NCBI GenBank assembly: GCA_050743265.1
Contig: JBOGEN010000050.1
Location: 1-30,927, forward strand
DNA from: JBOGEN01 sp050743265
GTDB lineage: Bacteria; Actinomycetota; Actinomycetes; JBOGEN01
DNA length: 30,927 bases
Reading direction: 5' to 3'
In this document: one piece after another, positions 23,970 to 30,927 of the stretch
Layout: each line of letters opens with the position of its first letter
Position numbering within the stretch: the first letter of the stretch is position 1
The notes under the pieces: generated by a model
Told to the model about the DNA's origin: nothing
Database searches by the model: none
The model's input: the letters and a program-made list of their open reading frames with translations, nothing else
Position numbers and translations under genes: made by a program

Positions 23970-25544
23970 ATGGCCACCACGACCGAGGCACCGCCCACCC
24001 GTCCCGAAGAGCCGGGACCCCCACCGCTCGGCGTTCTCGACACGCTGCGCTGGGCGTGGCGGCAGCTCACGTCGATGCGTACCGCGCTCGTGCTGCTGTT
24101 CCTGCTGGCGCTCGCCGCGATCCCGGGCTCGGTGCTGCCGCAGCGCTCGATCGACCCGTTCGAGGTCTCCGACTTCGCCGAGCGCCACCCCACCCTGGCC
24201 GAGTGGTACGACCGGCTGTCGCTGTTCGACGTGTACGCGTCCCCGTGGTTCGCCGCGATCTACCTGCTGCTGCTCACCTCGCTCGTCGGGTGCGTCGTCC
24301 CCCGGTCGCGGCGGTACGTCGCGGCGATGCGTGCCCGGCCGCCTGCGGCCCCCCGGAACCTGGAGCGGCTGCCGGCCTCGACCCGGTGGGAGACCTCTCT
24401 GCCGCCGGCGGAGGCGCTCGAGGGAGCTCGGGGCGTGTTGCGTCGCCGCCGGTTCCGCACGGTGGCCGACGGGACCACGGTGAGCGCCGAGAGGGGCCAC
24501 CTGCGCGAGACGGGCAATCTGCTGTTCCACATCGCGATGCTGGGCTTCCTCGTCGCGGTGGCGCTCGGCTCGTTCTACGGCTTCCAGGGGCGGGTCGTCG
24601 TCGCCGAGGGCCAGGGCTTCGCGAACGCGGTGTCCCAGTACGACGAGTTCACGCCGGGTCGGTTCTTCGCGCCCGAGGACCTCGAGCCGTTCGTGGTCAC
24701 CCTGGACGAGTTCAGCGCGACGTTCGCCCAGGACGGGGAGCAACGGGGCGCCCCCCGGTCCTTCGACGCCGACCTCACCTACCAGTCCACCCCGACGGCC
24801 GAGCCCCGGTCGTACGACCTGCGCGTGAACCACCCGCTGGTGATCGACGGCACCAAGGTGTTCCTCGTCAACCACGGGTACGCGCCGCGGTTCACCGTGC
24901 ACGACGGCGCGGGTGACGTGGTGTGGTCCGGCCCGGTGCCCTTCCTCCAGCAGGACGGCAACTTCACCTCGTCCGGCGTGGTCAAGGCCCCGGACGCGCG
25001 CCCCCGTCAGCTCGGCATCGAGGGGCTGTTCCTGCCGACCGCGACGATCGACCCTAGGCTCGGGCCCCGGTCCGCGTTCCCCGCGCCGCGCAACCCCGGG
25101 GTGTTCCTCACCGCGTACACGGGGGACCTCGGGCTCGACTCCGGTCTGCCGCAGTCGGTGTACAAGCTGGAGAAGCGCAACCTCACCCAGCTGCGCGAGG
25201 ACGGCGAGCCCTTCCGTACGGCGCTGACCCCGGGACAGACGAAGAAGCTCCCGGGCTCGATGGGCAGCATCACGTTCGAGGGTGTGGACCGCTGGGTGCA
25301 GCTCGACGTGGCAGACGACCCGGGACGGACGGTGGCGCTGGGCAGCGCGATCATCGCGCTGGCCGGGCTGGTCACCACGCTGGCGATCCGGCGGCGACGC
25401 GTCTGGGTCCGCGTGGCCCCCGGCCTGTCCGGGCGTACGGTGGTCGAGGTCGGCGGCCTGCCCCGGTCCGAGTCGGCCGGGTTCACCGAGGAGTTCGACC
25501 AGATCGGCGCCGACCTGCGCCGGGCGGTCCCCGAGGAGGAATGA
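23970..25544 (+). CDS. resB: Cytochrome c biogenesis protein ResB
   Basis: 524 residues from ATG at 23970. ResB-family plan: TM1 (RTALVLLFLLALAAIPGSVLPQ), TM2 (WFAAIYLLLLTSLVGCVVPR), TM3 (LLFHIAMLGFLVAVALGSFYGF), a large extracytoplasmic domain (~205-450), and TM4 (VALGSAIIALAGLVTTLAIRRR) with a cytosolic tail. Typical phrases are HLRETGNLLFHIAM and NHPLVIDGTKVFLVNHGYAP. With CcsB it forms the system II heme exporter and ligase that attaches heme to apocytochrome c outside the membrane. His residues in TM3 and the external domain may contact heme. The stop overlaps the ccsB start (ATGA). Confidence 0.94.
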   Translation: MATTTEAPPTRPEEPGPPPLGVLDTLRWAWRQLTSMRTALVLLFLLALAAIPGSVLPQRSIDPFEVSDFAERHPTLAEWYDRLSLFDVYASPWFAAIYLLLLTSLVGCVVPRSRRYVAAMRARPPAAPRNLERLPASTRWETSLPPAEALEGARGVLRRRRFRTVADGTTVSAERGHLRETGNLLFHIAMLGFLVAVALGSFYGFQGRVVVAEGQGFANAVSQYDEFTPGRFFAPEDLEPFVVTLDEFSATFAQDGEQRGAPRSFDADLTYQSTPTAEPRSYDLRVNHPLVIDGTKVFLVNHGYAPRFTVHDGAGDVVWSGPVPFLQQDGNFTSSGVVKAPDARPRQLGIEGLFLPTATIDPRLGPRSAFPAPRNPGVFLTAYTGDLGLDSGLPQSVYKLEKRNLTQLREDGEPFRTALTPGQTKKLPGSMGSITFEGVDRWVQLDVADDPGRTVALGSAIIALAGLVTTLAIRRRRVWVRVAPGLSGRTVVEVGGLPRSESAGFTEEFDQIGADLRRAVPEEE

Positions 25545-26605
25545 GCGTGCCGGTCAACGACGGTCTCGCGCAGATCAGCGACAACCTCATGGTGTCGGCC
25601 ACCGTGGTGTACGCGCTCGCGATGGTGGGCTACCTGGCCGAGGCCGCCTTCGGCGGGCGCGGCCGAGTGTCCCGGGCGCTCGCCGCCTCGGAGCGCGACG
25701 CCTCGGAGCACGTGGCCGAGCCGGTGTCCGTCGGCGCAGGCGCCTCCGTCCCACCCACCTCTGCCCCACCCACCTCCGTCGCACCCGACTCGGACGGGGC
25801 GGAGCCGCACCCGGCGCAGGCGCGGCCGCTGCGCACGCCGGCCGAGCGCGTCGGCAGGTCCGCGGTGTCGCTCACCGTCCTCGGGTTCGCCCTCCACCTG
25901 CTCGGGGTGCTCGGCCGCGGCGTGTCCGCCGGGCGTGCCCCCTGGGGCAACATGTACGAGTTCTCCACAGCGGGCGCGCTGGCGGCCGTGGGGGTGTTCC
26001 TGTTCCTGCTGACCCGGCAGCGGGTGCGCTACCTCGGTGGCGTCCTCATGATCCCGGTGGTGCTCACGATGGGTACCGCGGTCACCCTCCTGTACACGGA
26101 GTCGGCACGCCTGGTGCCGGCGCTCGACTCGTACTGGCTGGCGATCCACGTCACCGCGGCGGTGCTCTGCGCGGGCATCTTCACGGTGAGCACGGCGGCG
26201 ACCGTGCTCTACCTCGTCGCCGAGCGGTACGACCGGCGTACCGCCGCGTCGCTGCCGACCTCGGGCGTGTCCGCGGCCGTACGCCGCCTCGCGGGCCCCG
26301 AGACCCTGGACGGGCTCGCGTACCGCACCGTGTCCTTCGGCTTCCCGCTGTGGACGTTCGCCGTCGTCGCCGGCGCCATCTGGGCCGAGGCGGCCTGGGG
26401 CCGGTACTGGGGCTGGGACCCGAAGGAGACCTGGGCGTTCATCACCTGGGTCGTGTACGCGTGCTACCTGCACGCCCGGGCCACCGCGGGCTGGCGTGGG
26501 CGGCGTGCCGCGGTGGTCGCCCTCGTCGCGTACGGGGCCTTCGTGTTCAACTACGTCGGCGTCAACCTGTTTCTCAACGGCCTGCACTCGTACGCGGGGG
26601 TGTGA
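25541..26605 (+). CDS. ccsB: System II cytochrome c synthase subunit CcsB/CcsA
   Basis: 354 residues, ATG overlapping the resB stop. Multi-spanning heme-handling protein with the tryptophan-rich WWD signature AWGRYWGWDPKETWAFITW (285-303). Conserved histidines flank it: HVTAAVL (His203), LHARAT (His311) and LHSYAG (His349), the likely heme ligands. After TM1 there is a Pro/Ser/Ala-rich cytosolic linker (about 41-105) with short PPTS repeats, longer than in many homologues. The C-terminal 32 bases overlap, on the opposite strand, the end of the type VII-like gene at 26574. Last gene of the heme/cytochrome c run; no hairpin terminator is evident. Confidence 0.94.
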   Translation: MSVPVNDGLAQISDNLMVSATVVYALAMVGYLAEAAFGGRGRVSRALAASERDASEHVAEPVSVGAGASVPPTSAPPTSVAPDSDGAEPHPAQARPLRTPAERVGRSAVSLTVLGFALHLLGVLGRGVSAGRAPWGNMYEFSTAGALAAVGVFLFLLTRQRVRYLGGVLMIPVVLTMGTAVTLLYTESARLVPALDSYWLAIHVTAAVLCAGIFTVSTAATVLYLVAERYDRRTAASLPTSGVSAAVRRLAGPETLDGLAYRTVSFGFPLWTFAVVAGAIWAEAAWGRYWGWDPKETWAFITWVVYACYLHARATAGWRGRRAAVVALVAYGAFVFNYVGVNLFLNGLHSYAGV

Positions 26606-27329
26606 CCCCGGGCGGCTCTGCGCCCCCCTGTTCTGCGCCCCCCTGTTCTGCGCGGCCCTGCCCAGCGGAGCCGGCGTCCCCGAGCGCCTGCCGCACCCCA
26701 GAAGGGACGACGCCCGCGACCCAGTCGTCGGCCTCCGCGACTCCGGTGAGGTCGAGCACGGCTGCGCCGAGGTCGACGACCGCGGAGGCGCACTCCCGAT
26801 CGCCCGCCTCGGCGTCCGCGAGCACCTCCTGCAGGCGTCCGGCGCACTGGTTCAGCGCCGCGAGGTGGTCGGGCCCCGTGTCGGCGGGGTCGCGGACCAG
26901 CGTGAACGGATGGGCGCCGGGGAGCAGTGGACCGAGCGCCGCGGCGTGCTCCTCGGCCTGGTCGAGGACGCGGCCGAGCTCCTCGCGCCAGTCCTCGATG
27001 CGCATCGCGTGCCGGGACATCGCGCGCCCCAGGCGGCGCAGCAGGTCGGCCATCTCGGCCAGCGCGGTGCCGGAGCGGCGAACGCTGCCGTCGGCCGCGG
27101 CCGCGGCGTCCCCGTGCCACCCGAGGGAGTCTCCGGGGCTGTCGAGCAGCTGCCGCAGCCCGATCCGGGTCGCGTCGAGGTCGTCGGCCGCCTGCTCGAG
27201 GCCGCCCGCCGCGGCCCGCAGTGCGCCCAGGTCCGCGGTCACCAGCCAGTCGGGCCCGGGTATCCCGGTGCGGCCGATCTCCACCCCCAGGCGCGGCAGC
27301 CATCCGCGGAGCGCCTCGGAGGCGCTCAC
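26574..27329 (-). CDS. WXG100-like protein, putative type VII secretion substrate or partner
   Basis: 251 residues from GTG at 27329 with GGGGAG upstream, overlapping the preceding 105-residue gene (GTGA). Residues ~33-115 form two long amphipathic helices around a W-x-G turn (SLGWHGDAAAAAD, WHG at 71-73), followed by SVRRSGTALAEMADLLRRLG. This is the layout of WXG100/ESX proteins. A second helical part runs from 116 to 215. The C-terminus is low-complexity with GGAEQ repeats from a 15-base tandem repeat. No signal peptide, membrane helix or toxin domain is recognised. Its frame stays open far upstream of 27329, but that stretch is antisense-like. No secretion-machine genes are in the window. 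Function unknown; the family call is from pattern only. Confidence 0.66.
   Translation of the reverse strand: MSASEALRGWLPRLGVEIGRTGIPGPDWLVTADLGALRAAAGGLEQAADDLDATRIGLRQLLDSPGDSLGWHGDAAAAADGSVRRSGTALAEMADLLRRLGRAMSRHAMRIEDWREELGRVLDQAEEHAAALGPLLPGAHPFTLVRDPADTGPDHLAALNQCAGRLQEVLADAEAGDRECASAVVDLGAAVLDLTGVAEADDWVAGVVPSGVRQALGDAGSAGQGRAEQGGAEQGGAEPPGVTPPRTSAGR
26617..26661. repeat. Three tandem copies of a 15-base repeat
   Basis: TCTGCGCCCCCCTGT occurs at 26617-26631 and 26632-26646 exactly, and a degenerate third copy at 26647-26661. It lies just after ccsB and encodes, on the minus strand, the G-G-A-E-Q repeats near the C-terminus of the WXG-like protein. Being in-frame (5 codons), copy number could vary without a frameshift. 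Confidence 0.9.
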
Positions 27330-27643
27330 GGGCGCTCCCCGAGCCCGCCGGCGGCGGTGTGGTCGGCCTGCTCGTACCGGGCGGCGGCGTCCTCGAGGCC
27401 CGAGCCCAGGCTGCGGAGCGCGTCCGCCAGCCCGTCGCCCGCCCTGGTCACCGCGACCGAGACCGCGCCCACCGCGTGGCCGAGCGCGGACCCTTCGAAG
27501 GACGGCTCGAGGGCGTCGAGGTCCTGGGCCACCCGGCCACTCCCGCCCGTGCCGATGTCCGCGACCTGGTCGGACCACGCCTGCACCCGGCGGGCCGCGG
27601 CGCGCAGGGCCGCCGGGTCGACACGGAACTCCTGGTCCGGCAC
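27326..27643 (-). CDS. EspC-like small type VII secretion-associated protein
   Basis: 105 residues from GTG at 27643 (GGAGG upstream at 27650-27654). Two-helix protein: FRVDPAALRAAARRVQAWSD, a turn at PSFEGSALG where WXG would be, and a second helix VSVAVTRAGDGLADALRSLG. It continues into EDAAARYEQADHTA, where Tyr90 and Asp94 give the YxxxD/E type VII export signal just after the helix. This resembles the EspC/WXG100 superfamily (Pfam ESX_EspC-like). The gene overlaps the larger WXG-like gene by 4 bases, so the pair is likely made together and may form a heterodimer, as ESX pairs do. No ESX ATPase or membrane component is near. Target unknown. Confidence 0.72.
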   Translation of the reverse strand: MPDQEFRVDPAALRAAARRVQAWSDQVADIGTGGSGRVAQDLDALEPSFEGSALGHAVGAVSVAVTRAGDGLADALRSLGSGLEDAAARYEQADHTAAGGLGERP

Positions 27644-27679
27644 AACGGGCCTCCGGATCGGTGGACGGGCAGGCAGGCG

Positions 27680-27685
27680 AGCCTA
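27680..27685 (-). promoter_or_regulatory. Putative -10 element of the type VII-like gene pair
   Basis: TAGGCT on the minus strand, 36 bases before the GTG at 27643, fits TANNNT. The -35 is poor. Confidence 0.3.
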
Positions 27686-27769
27686 CGGGGCGTGACACAC
27701 GGCCCGCAGAGCCCATGGTCGCGGCTGTGGAGGGACAACGAAGCCGGTGGCATGGGGTGACGCGCAGCA

Positions 27770-27799
27770 ACGCCGGGGCAGGTCACGCTGCCCCGGCGT
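27770..27799 (-). terminator. Strong hairpin downstream of the AMIN/GerMN gene
   Basis: A perfect 11-base stem (ACGCCGGGGCA at 27770-27780 with TGCCCCGGCGT at 27789-27799) and an 8-base loop, 48 bases after the stop of the minus-strand gene at 27847. It isolates that gene from the type VII-like pair. The best intrinsic-terminator candidate in the window despite the missing long U-tract. Confidence 0.65.
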
Positions 27800-27846
27800 C
27801 GTCCTGCGTGGCGGCTCCGTCAGCCAGTGTCACGCGCCGCCGAGGA

Positions 27847-28770
27847 TCACGGCTCCAGGCAAGCTGGGATCGAGTCCGACGGCCCGGACGGCTGCTGCGT
27901 GTGCCCGGTCGGGCTGTAGATCTTGATCCACTTGATCGACGCGAACTGCCGGAGGGTCGGCCGGATCTCGTTGGCCACCGTGAAGGTCGACCCCCCGCTC
28001 GAGCAGCCGCCGGTGAGCCGGAGCCGGGCCACCTTCGTCGAGGAGATCGCGAAGTCGGCGAACCCGGACGACTGCGAGCGGACGAGCCTCAGGCTGTCCG
28101 CCTGCTCGGCCTGGGTCGGGCCGGCGTACAGCCGGTGCAGCGCCCCCCGTGCCACGCCGGAGATCGGCACCGACCGCAGCACCGGCTGGACGAACGGCGG
28201 TGTGCCGCCGTTGAACGCGTCCTCGTCGAGGAAGTACACCGCGGCAGTCCTGCGCTCGAAGTTCGTACGGACGTCGACCACGTACCTGCTGGGGCTGGTC
28301 AGGCGCTGCGTGCGCAAGATCGACGTGCGCTTCATGAGGCCGACACCGAACGACAGCGTCGCCTCGAAGTCGCCGCTGTTGACGACGGTGGCGATGTTGG
28401 GCAGGGCGAACGCCCGGCGTGCCGGCCCGTACGTGGACGGCTCTGTGTCGGTGTGCCCGTTGGCGTTGAACATGCGGACCGAGAGCAGCGCGTTGCCGGC
28501 GACGCGGACCTTCTGGCCCGAGCCGTCCGCGATCACCTTGTCCACCCAGCGGACGCTGGTGTGCTCGGGCAGCGGGCCGCTGAACTCGAACACCAGCCGG
28601 TCGAACCCCGAGTGGTGAGCGGCACGGATGTCGGTGAGCGTGGGGATCACGGGCGCGGCACCGGCCGCGGATCCCGCGAGTCCCACGCCCGCCCCCACCC
28701 CGGCGAGAGCCGTGGCGAGCGCGCTGATGATGGCAACGAGGAGGAACCGAAGTCGCCGCACGGCGACCAC
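27847..28770 (-). CDS. Exported AMIN-like/GerMN domain protein
   Basis: 307 residues from GTG at 28770 (GGAG about 5 bases upstream). A Sec-type signal sequence (RRLRFLLVAIISALATALAG, cleavage around the A-A-G-A-A-P at 36-40) directs it outside the membrane; there is no lipobox cysteine. Residues ~43-170 match my picture of the AMIN-like beta domain: DIRAAHHSGFDRLVFEFSGP, VRWVDKV, and a closing SRYVVDVRT. Residues ~190-300 look like GerMN: VLRSVPISGVARGALHRLYAGPTQAEQ and IRPTLRQFASIKWIKIYSPTG. AMIN domains often bind cell wall and GerMN domains occur in spore and wall proteins, so an envelope role is inferred. Two late cysteines (Cys256, Cys304) could pair. Confidence 0.75.
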   Translation of the reverse strand: MVAVRRLRFLLVAIISALATALAGVGAGVGLAGSAAGAAPVIPTLTDIRAAHHSGFDRLVFEFSGPLPEHTSVRWVDKVIADGSGQKVRVAGNALLSVRMFNANGHTDTEPSTYGPARRAFALPNIATVVNSGDFEATLSFGVGLMKRTSILRTQRLTSPSRYVVDVRTNFERRTAAVYFLDEDAFNGGTPPFVQPVLRSVPISGVARGALHRLYAGPTQAEQADSLRLVRSQSSGFADFAISSTKVARLRLTGGCSSGGSTFTVANEIRPTLRQFASIKWIKIYSPTGHTQQPSGPSDSIPACLEP

Positions 28771-28785
28771 CCCATCTCCGGCAAG

Positions 28786-28811
28786 GCGCCAGGACCCCCC
28801 GGGCCTGGCGC
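28786..28811 (-). other. Hairpin in the leader of the AMIN/GerMN gene
   Basis: GCGCCAGG (28786-28793) and CCTGGCGC (28804-28811) form a perfect 8-base stem with a 10-base loop, ending 15 bases before the GTG and just upstream of the GGAG. It may be a leader structure affecting translation, or the terminator of the PLDc_N gene 153 bases upstream. Confidence 0.45.
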
Positions 28812-28963
28812 ACGCGGTGTCGAATGCTGAGGCCGCCGCTCCCGGTCACCGCTGCGGGGTGTGCGTCGGCACGAAGAAGACGCCCACACCCCCCGCCCGG
28901 TTCACCCGATCGGACGAACAGATGCCGCCCGCTCACGCATCGTCGCCTCGCGGACGCCTCTTG

Positions 28964-29239
28964 TCACGAGTCGGGTCTGATATCGCCGAGAAAGTCAGGA
29001 TCGTCGTCGGGGCCGATCGGGCCGCGCCGGGAGGGGCCGGCCGGGCCGGCCGGACGGGGGCGACGGGGCCGACCGGAGAGGAACCACGCCATGGCCCCGA
29101 ACAGGGGGATGAAGACGATCAGCGCGAGCCAGCCGAGTCGCGGGAGGTTGCGGACCGCGCGGGGGTCGGACTGCAGGCAGTCGACGATCGCGTACACGAT
29201 CATCGCCAGCGCGATGATCACGGGCAGTACGCGGAGCAA
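28964..29239 (-). CDS. PLDc N-terminal domain membrane protein, TTG start
   Basis: 91 residues from TTG at 29239, which has GGAGG about 9 bases upstream and places the family start LLRVLPVIIALAMIVYAIVD at the N-terminus. Two membrane helices: residues ~3-20 and ~37-53 (LGWLALIVFIPLFGAMAWFL), with CLQSDPRAVRNLPR between them. The second helix ends in LSGRP, the phrase typical of PLDc_N (phospholipase D N-terminal) proteins. The tail is Pro/Gly/Arg-rich (AGPAGPSRRGPIGPDDD), coded by a palindromic GGCCGGCC-rich stretch. There is no phospholipase domain; small proteins of this type are common in actinobacteria and of unknown function. A start further upstream in the open frame would add non-conserved residues. 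Confidence 0.8.
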   Translation of the reverse strand: MLRVLPVIIALAMIVYAIVDCLQSDPRAVRNLPRLGWLALIVFIPLFGAMAWFLSGRPRRPRPAGPAGPSRRGPIGPDDDPDFLGDIRPDS

Positions 29240-29312
29240 GGGGGAGCACCTCCTCGGGAGCCGTGCCGCCTGCGTGACGCGCGGCGCGGACGTCCTGCGG
29301 GCCGTCTCTGCC

Positions 29313-29318
29313 AGCGTA
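29313..29318 (-). promoter_or_regulatory. Putative -10 element of the PLDc_N gene
   Basis: TACGCT on the minus strand, 73 bases before the TTG. The following bases make TACGCTGGCAGA, identical over 12 bases to the -10/start region of the rex promoter. The -35 is not convincing. Confidence 0.3.
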
Positions 29319-29414
29319 ACTCCGGCGGTCGGGGGCGAGCCGCACGCACGGGAGAGCGACACGGCCGGCAGCCGGACGCGTCCACCGGCGGTGATCACGC
29401 GGGAGACCGCCTCC

Positions 29415-29420
29415 TACGAT
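29415..29420 (+). promoter_or_regulatory. Putative -10 element of the dehydratase gene, leaderless
   Basis: TACGAT ends 6 bases before the ATG at 29427, placing the transcript start on or beside the start codon. No ribosome binding site fits. A weak TGATCA lies 17 bases upstream as a possible -35. Confidence 0.5.
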
Positions 29421-29426
29421 GCCCTG

Positions 29427-30380
29427 ATGAGCCTCGTCACGGTCGAGGAGATCCGCCGGGCGGCGGACCGTGTCCGGGGGGTCGCGTTGCGCACCCCGGT
29501 CGTGTCCTACACCGGCCCGCGCGTCGACGGGCTCCTGCTCAAGGCGGAGAGCCTGCAGCCGACCGGGGCCTTCAAGGTCCGGGGCGCGTCGAACGCCCTC
29601 GCCTGTCTCGACGCCGAGCAGCGAGCCCGCGGCGTCGTCACCCACTCCAGCGGCAACCACGCCCAGGCCCTCGCGTACGCGGCACACCGGCTCGGGGTCC
29701 GTGCGGTCACCGTCATGCCCCACGACGTCTCCCCGGTGAAGCGGGAAGCCACCGAGCGGTGGGGGGCCGAGATCGTCCTCGTCGAGCCGGCCGAGCGCGA
29801 GGCCGCCACCGATGAGCTGGTCGAGAAGCACGGCTACGTGCCGGTGCCCCCGTACGACCACCGGGACGTCATCGCGGGCCAGGGGACCGTCGGCCTCGAG
29901 ATCGTCGAGGACGTGCCGGACGTGGACCTGGTCCTCGTCCCGGTCAGCGGCGGCGGGCTGGTCTCGGGCATCGCGGCAGCGGTGAAGGCGCTCCGCCCGT
30001 CCGCGCGGGTGGTCGGGGTCGAGCCCGAGCTGGCCGCGGACGCCCAGGCGTCCGTGTGGGCGGGTGAGCTGGTGGGCTGGTCCGTCGCCGAGACCAACCG
30101 GACGGTCGCCGACGGGCTGCGGGTGCCGCGGCTCGGTGACCTGACCTGGGCCCACATCAAGGCGTACGTGGAGGACGTGGTGACGGTGTCCGAGGACGAC
30201 ATCCGCCAGGCCGTGCGGGACTTGGCCACCGGAGCCCGGCTGGTGGCGGAGCCGAGCGGGGCCACCGCGCCGGCCGCGGCCTTCGCGAAGCTGGCCGGGT
30301 CGGGAGCGCCCGGCCGTACCGTCGCCGTCGTGAGCGGTGGCGTGGTCGACCCGGGCGCGTACGCGGGGATGCTCGCGTGA
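29427..30380 (+). CDS. Threonine/serine dehydratase (PLP-dependent, fold type II)
   Basis: 317 residues from ATG at 29427. The PLP lysine lies in LQPTGAFKVRGASNAL (Lys50), the Asn-containing loop is HSSGNHAQALAYAA (73-86), and the phosphate-binding glycine loop is VPVSGGGLVSGIAAAV (172-187). There is no C-terminal ACT regulatory domain, so this is the short form seen in catabolic threonine dehydratases and serine racemases. It deaminates threonine to 2-oxobutyrate or serine to pyruvate, or racemises serine; these cannot be separated by eye. The frame stays open upstream but that region is intergenic, and homology begins at MSLVTVEEIRRAADR. The GTGA overlap with the amidase gene suggests joint amino-acid or nitrogen catabolism. 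Confidence 0.9.
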   Translation: MSLVTVEEIRRAADRVRGVALRTPVVSYTGPRVDGLLLKAESLQPTGAFKVRGASNALACLDAEQRARGVVTHSSGNHAQALAYAAHRLGVRAVTVMPHDVSPVKREATERWGAEIVLVEPAEREAATDELVEKHGYVPVPPYDHRDVIAGQGTVGLEIVEDVPDVDLVLVPVSGGGLVSGIAAAVKALRPSARVVGVEPELAADAQASVWAGELVGWSVAETNRTVADGLRVPRLGDLTWAHIKAYVEDVVTVSEDDIRQAVRDLATGARLVAEPSGATAPAAAFAKLAGSGAPGRTVAVVSGGVVDPGAYAGMLA

Positions 30381-30927
30381 GCGGCGTCGTCCAGGCGGCC
30401 GAGGCCGTACGCCGCGGGGAGACCACGCCGAGCGACCTGGTCGCCGAGGCGCTCGCCGTGACCGAGCGCGCGACCGCCCTCAACGTGTTCGCCCATCTCG
30501 ACGCCGAGCACGCGCACGCGCAGGCGTCCCGGCTGACCGAGGAAGCGCGACGGGGGGAGTACCGGGGCCCCCTGCACGGCGTGCCGATGACGGTGAAGGA
30601 CCTGTTCTCCGTCGACGGCGTGCAGATGCGCGGCGGGACGCGGGCGCCGCTGCCCGCAGGCCTGGGCGCCGGCGGGGACGCCGTGGCCGTGGCGCGGCTG
30701 CGCGACGCCGGCGCGGTCGTGCTCGGCACCACGAACATGGTCGAGATCGCGCTCGGCATCCACGGGGAGAACCCGTGGACGGGTGACGTGTGCAACCCGT
30801 ACGACCCGGCGTGCCAGACCGGCGGCTCGTCGAGCGGCTCCGCGGCGGCGGTGGCGATCGGCGCCGGGCTCGCCTCGCTCGGCTCGGACACCGCAGGCTC
30901 CGTGCGCATCCCGGCGGCGCTGTGCGG
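30377..30927 (+). CDS. Amidase-signature family protein, 3' partial
   Basis: The first 183 residues are visible; the gene runs off the window. GTG overlaps the dehydratase stop. The amidase-signature triad is present: Lys74 in LHGVPMTVKDLFSVDG, the bridging cis-serine in QTGGSSSGSAAAVA (about 151-153), and the nucleophile Ser175 in GSDTAGSVRIPAALCG. The family hydrolyses amides to acid and ammonia and includes GatA; isolated position next to a dehydratase, without gatB or gatC, favours a catabolic amidase or allophanate/carbamoyl hydrolase over the tRNA amidotransferase. The substrate cannot be determined. Confidence 0.88.
   Translation, partial: MSGVVQAAEAVRRGETTPSDLVAEALAVTERATALNVFAHLDAEHAHAQASRLTEEARRGEYRGPLHGVPMTVKDLFSVDGVQMRGGTRAPLPAGLGAGGDAVAVARLRDAGAVVLGTTNMVEIALGIHGENPWTGDVCNPYDPACQTGGSSSGSAAAVAIGAGLASLGSDTAGSVRIPAALC

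Noticed and set aside
27330..27770. Upstream extension of the WXG-like frame
   Set aside because: It overlaps the EspC-like gene on the same strand in another frame; GGGGAG before GTG 27329 and the GTGA overlap support the shorter start.
25282..28830. A 1182-codon plus-strand open frame
   Set aside because: It runs through resB and ccsB in another frame, then antisense to three minus-strand genes. Composition is Arg/Pro/Ala-rich shadow sequence with no domain.
29040..29080. GGCCGGCC-rich palindromes as a regulatory element
   Set aside because: They code for the Gly-Pro-Ala-rich tail of the PLDc_N protein and are explained by codon use.

Overview
The window is very GC-rich DNA, gene-dense on both strands, with many GTG starts and 4-base GTGA/ATGA stop-start overlaps. 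Gene content and order point to an actinobacterium. A Cellulomonadaceae-like member of the Micrococcales is my guess; no marker gene here settles the genus. I found no rRNA, tRNA, CRISPR array, insertion sequence or integrase.

Layout. (1) 3-2868: a MacAB-like export operon: adaptor (5' end outside the window), ATPase and permease. (2) 2944-3540, minus strand: a short phosphotransferase. (3) 3736-5717: AcuC-type deacetylase and a translationally coupled putative phosphatase. (4) 5814-5912: the 32-residue ribosomal protein bS22, followed by two hairpins. (5) 6046-8092: an atypical SDR epimerase and a lysophospholipid-acyltransferase-like protein. (6) 8219-9083, minus: an AraC regulator with a VOC-family protein. 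(7) 9207-12438, minus: a HAD-IB phosphatase, an ECF sigma factor with a long N-terminal extension, and a membrane DUF5667 protein. The last two resemble the Streptomyces BldN/RsbN pair. (8) 12528-14392: an AMP-forming acyl ligase and a glutaredoxin-like protein. (9) 14713-26605: a long co-directional run rex-hemA-hemC-hemD-hemB-hemL-histidine phosphatase-resA-ccdA-resB-ccsB. (10) 26574-27643, minus: an orphan pair of small type VII secretion-like proteins. (11) 27847-29239, minus: an exported AMIN-like/GerMN protein and a PLDc_N membrane protein. (12) 29427 to the end: a threonine/serine dehydratase and the start of an amidase.

How the genes fit together. Region 9 makes uroporphyrinogen III from glutamyl-tRNA and then supplies the system II machinery for covalent heme attachment to c-type cytochromes. 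The NADH sensor Rex sits at its head, behind a near-consensus Rex operator that overlaps the inferred -35 element, so respiratory heme supply is probably tied to NADH/NAD+ balance. From memory of family synteny, bS22-epimerase-acyltransferase-HAD-glutaredoxin-hemACDB-hemL-ccs resembles the M. tuberculosis Rv0500B-Rv0529 region, and sigma-HAD-glutaredoxin-rex-hemACD resembles the S. coelicolor bldN-rex region.

Most worth following up: the BldN-like sigma factor with an extension about as long as the cleaved BldN pro-sequence, in a presumably non-sporulating lineage; the orphan type VII pair; the degenerate methyltransferase half of the HemD fusion; and the Rex operator/promoter overlap.
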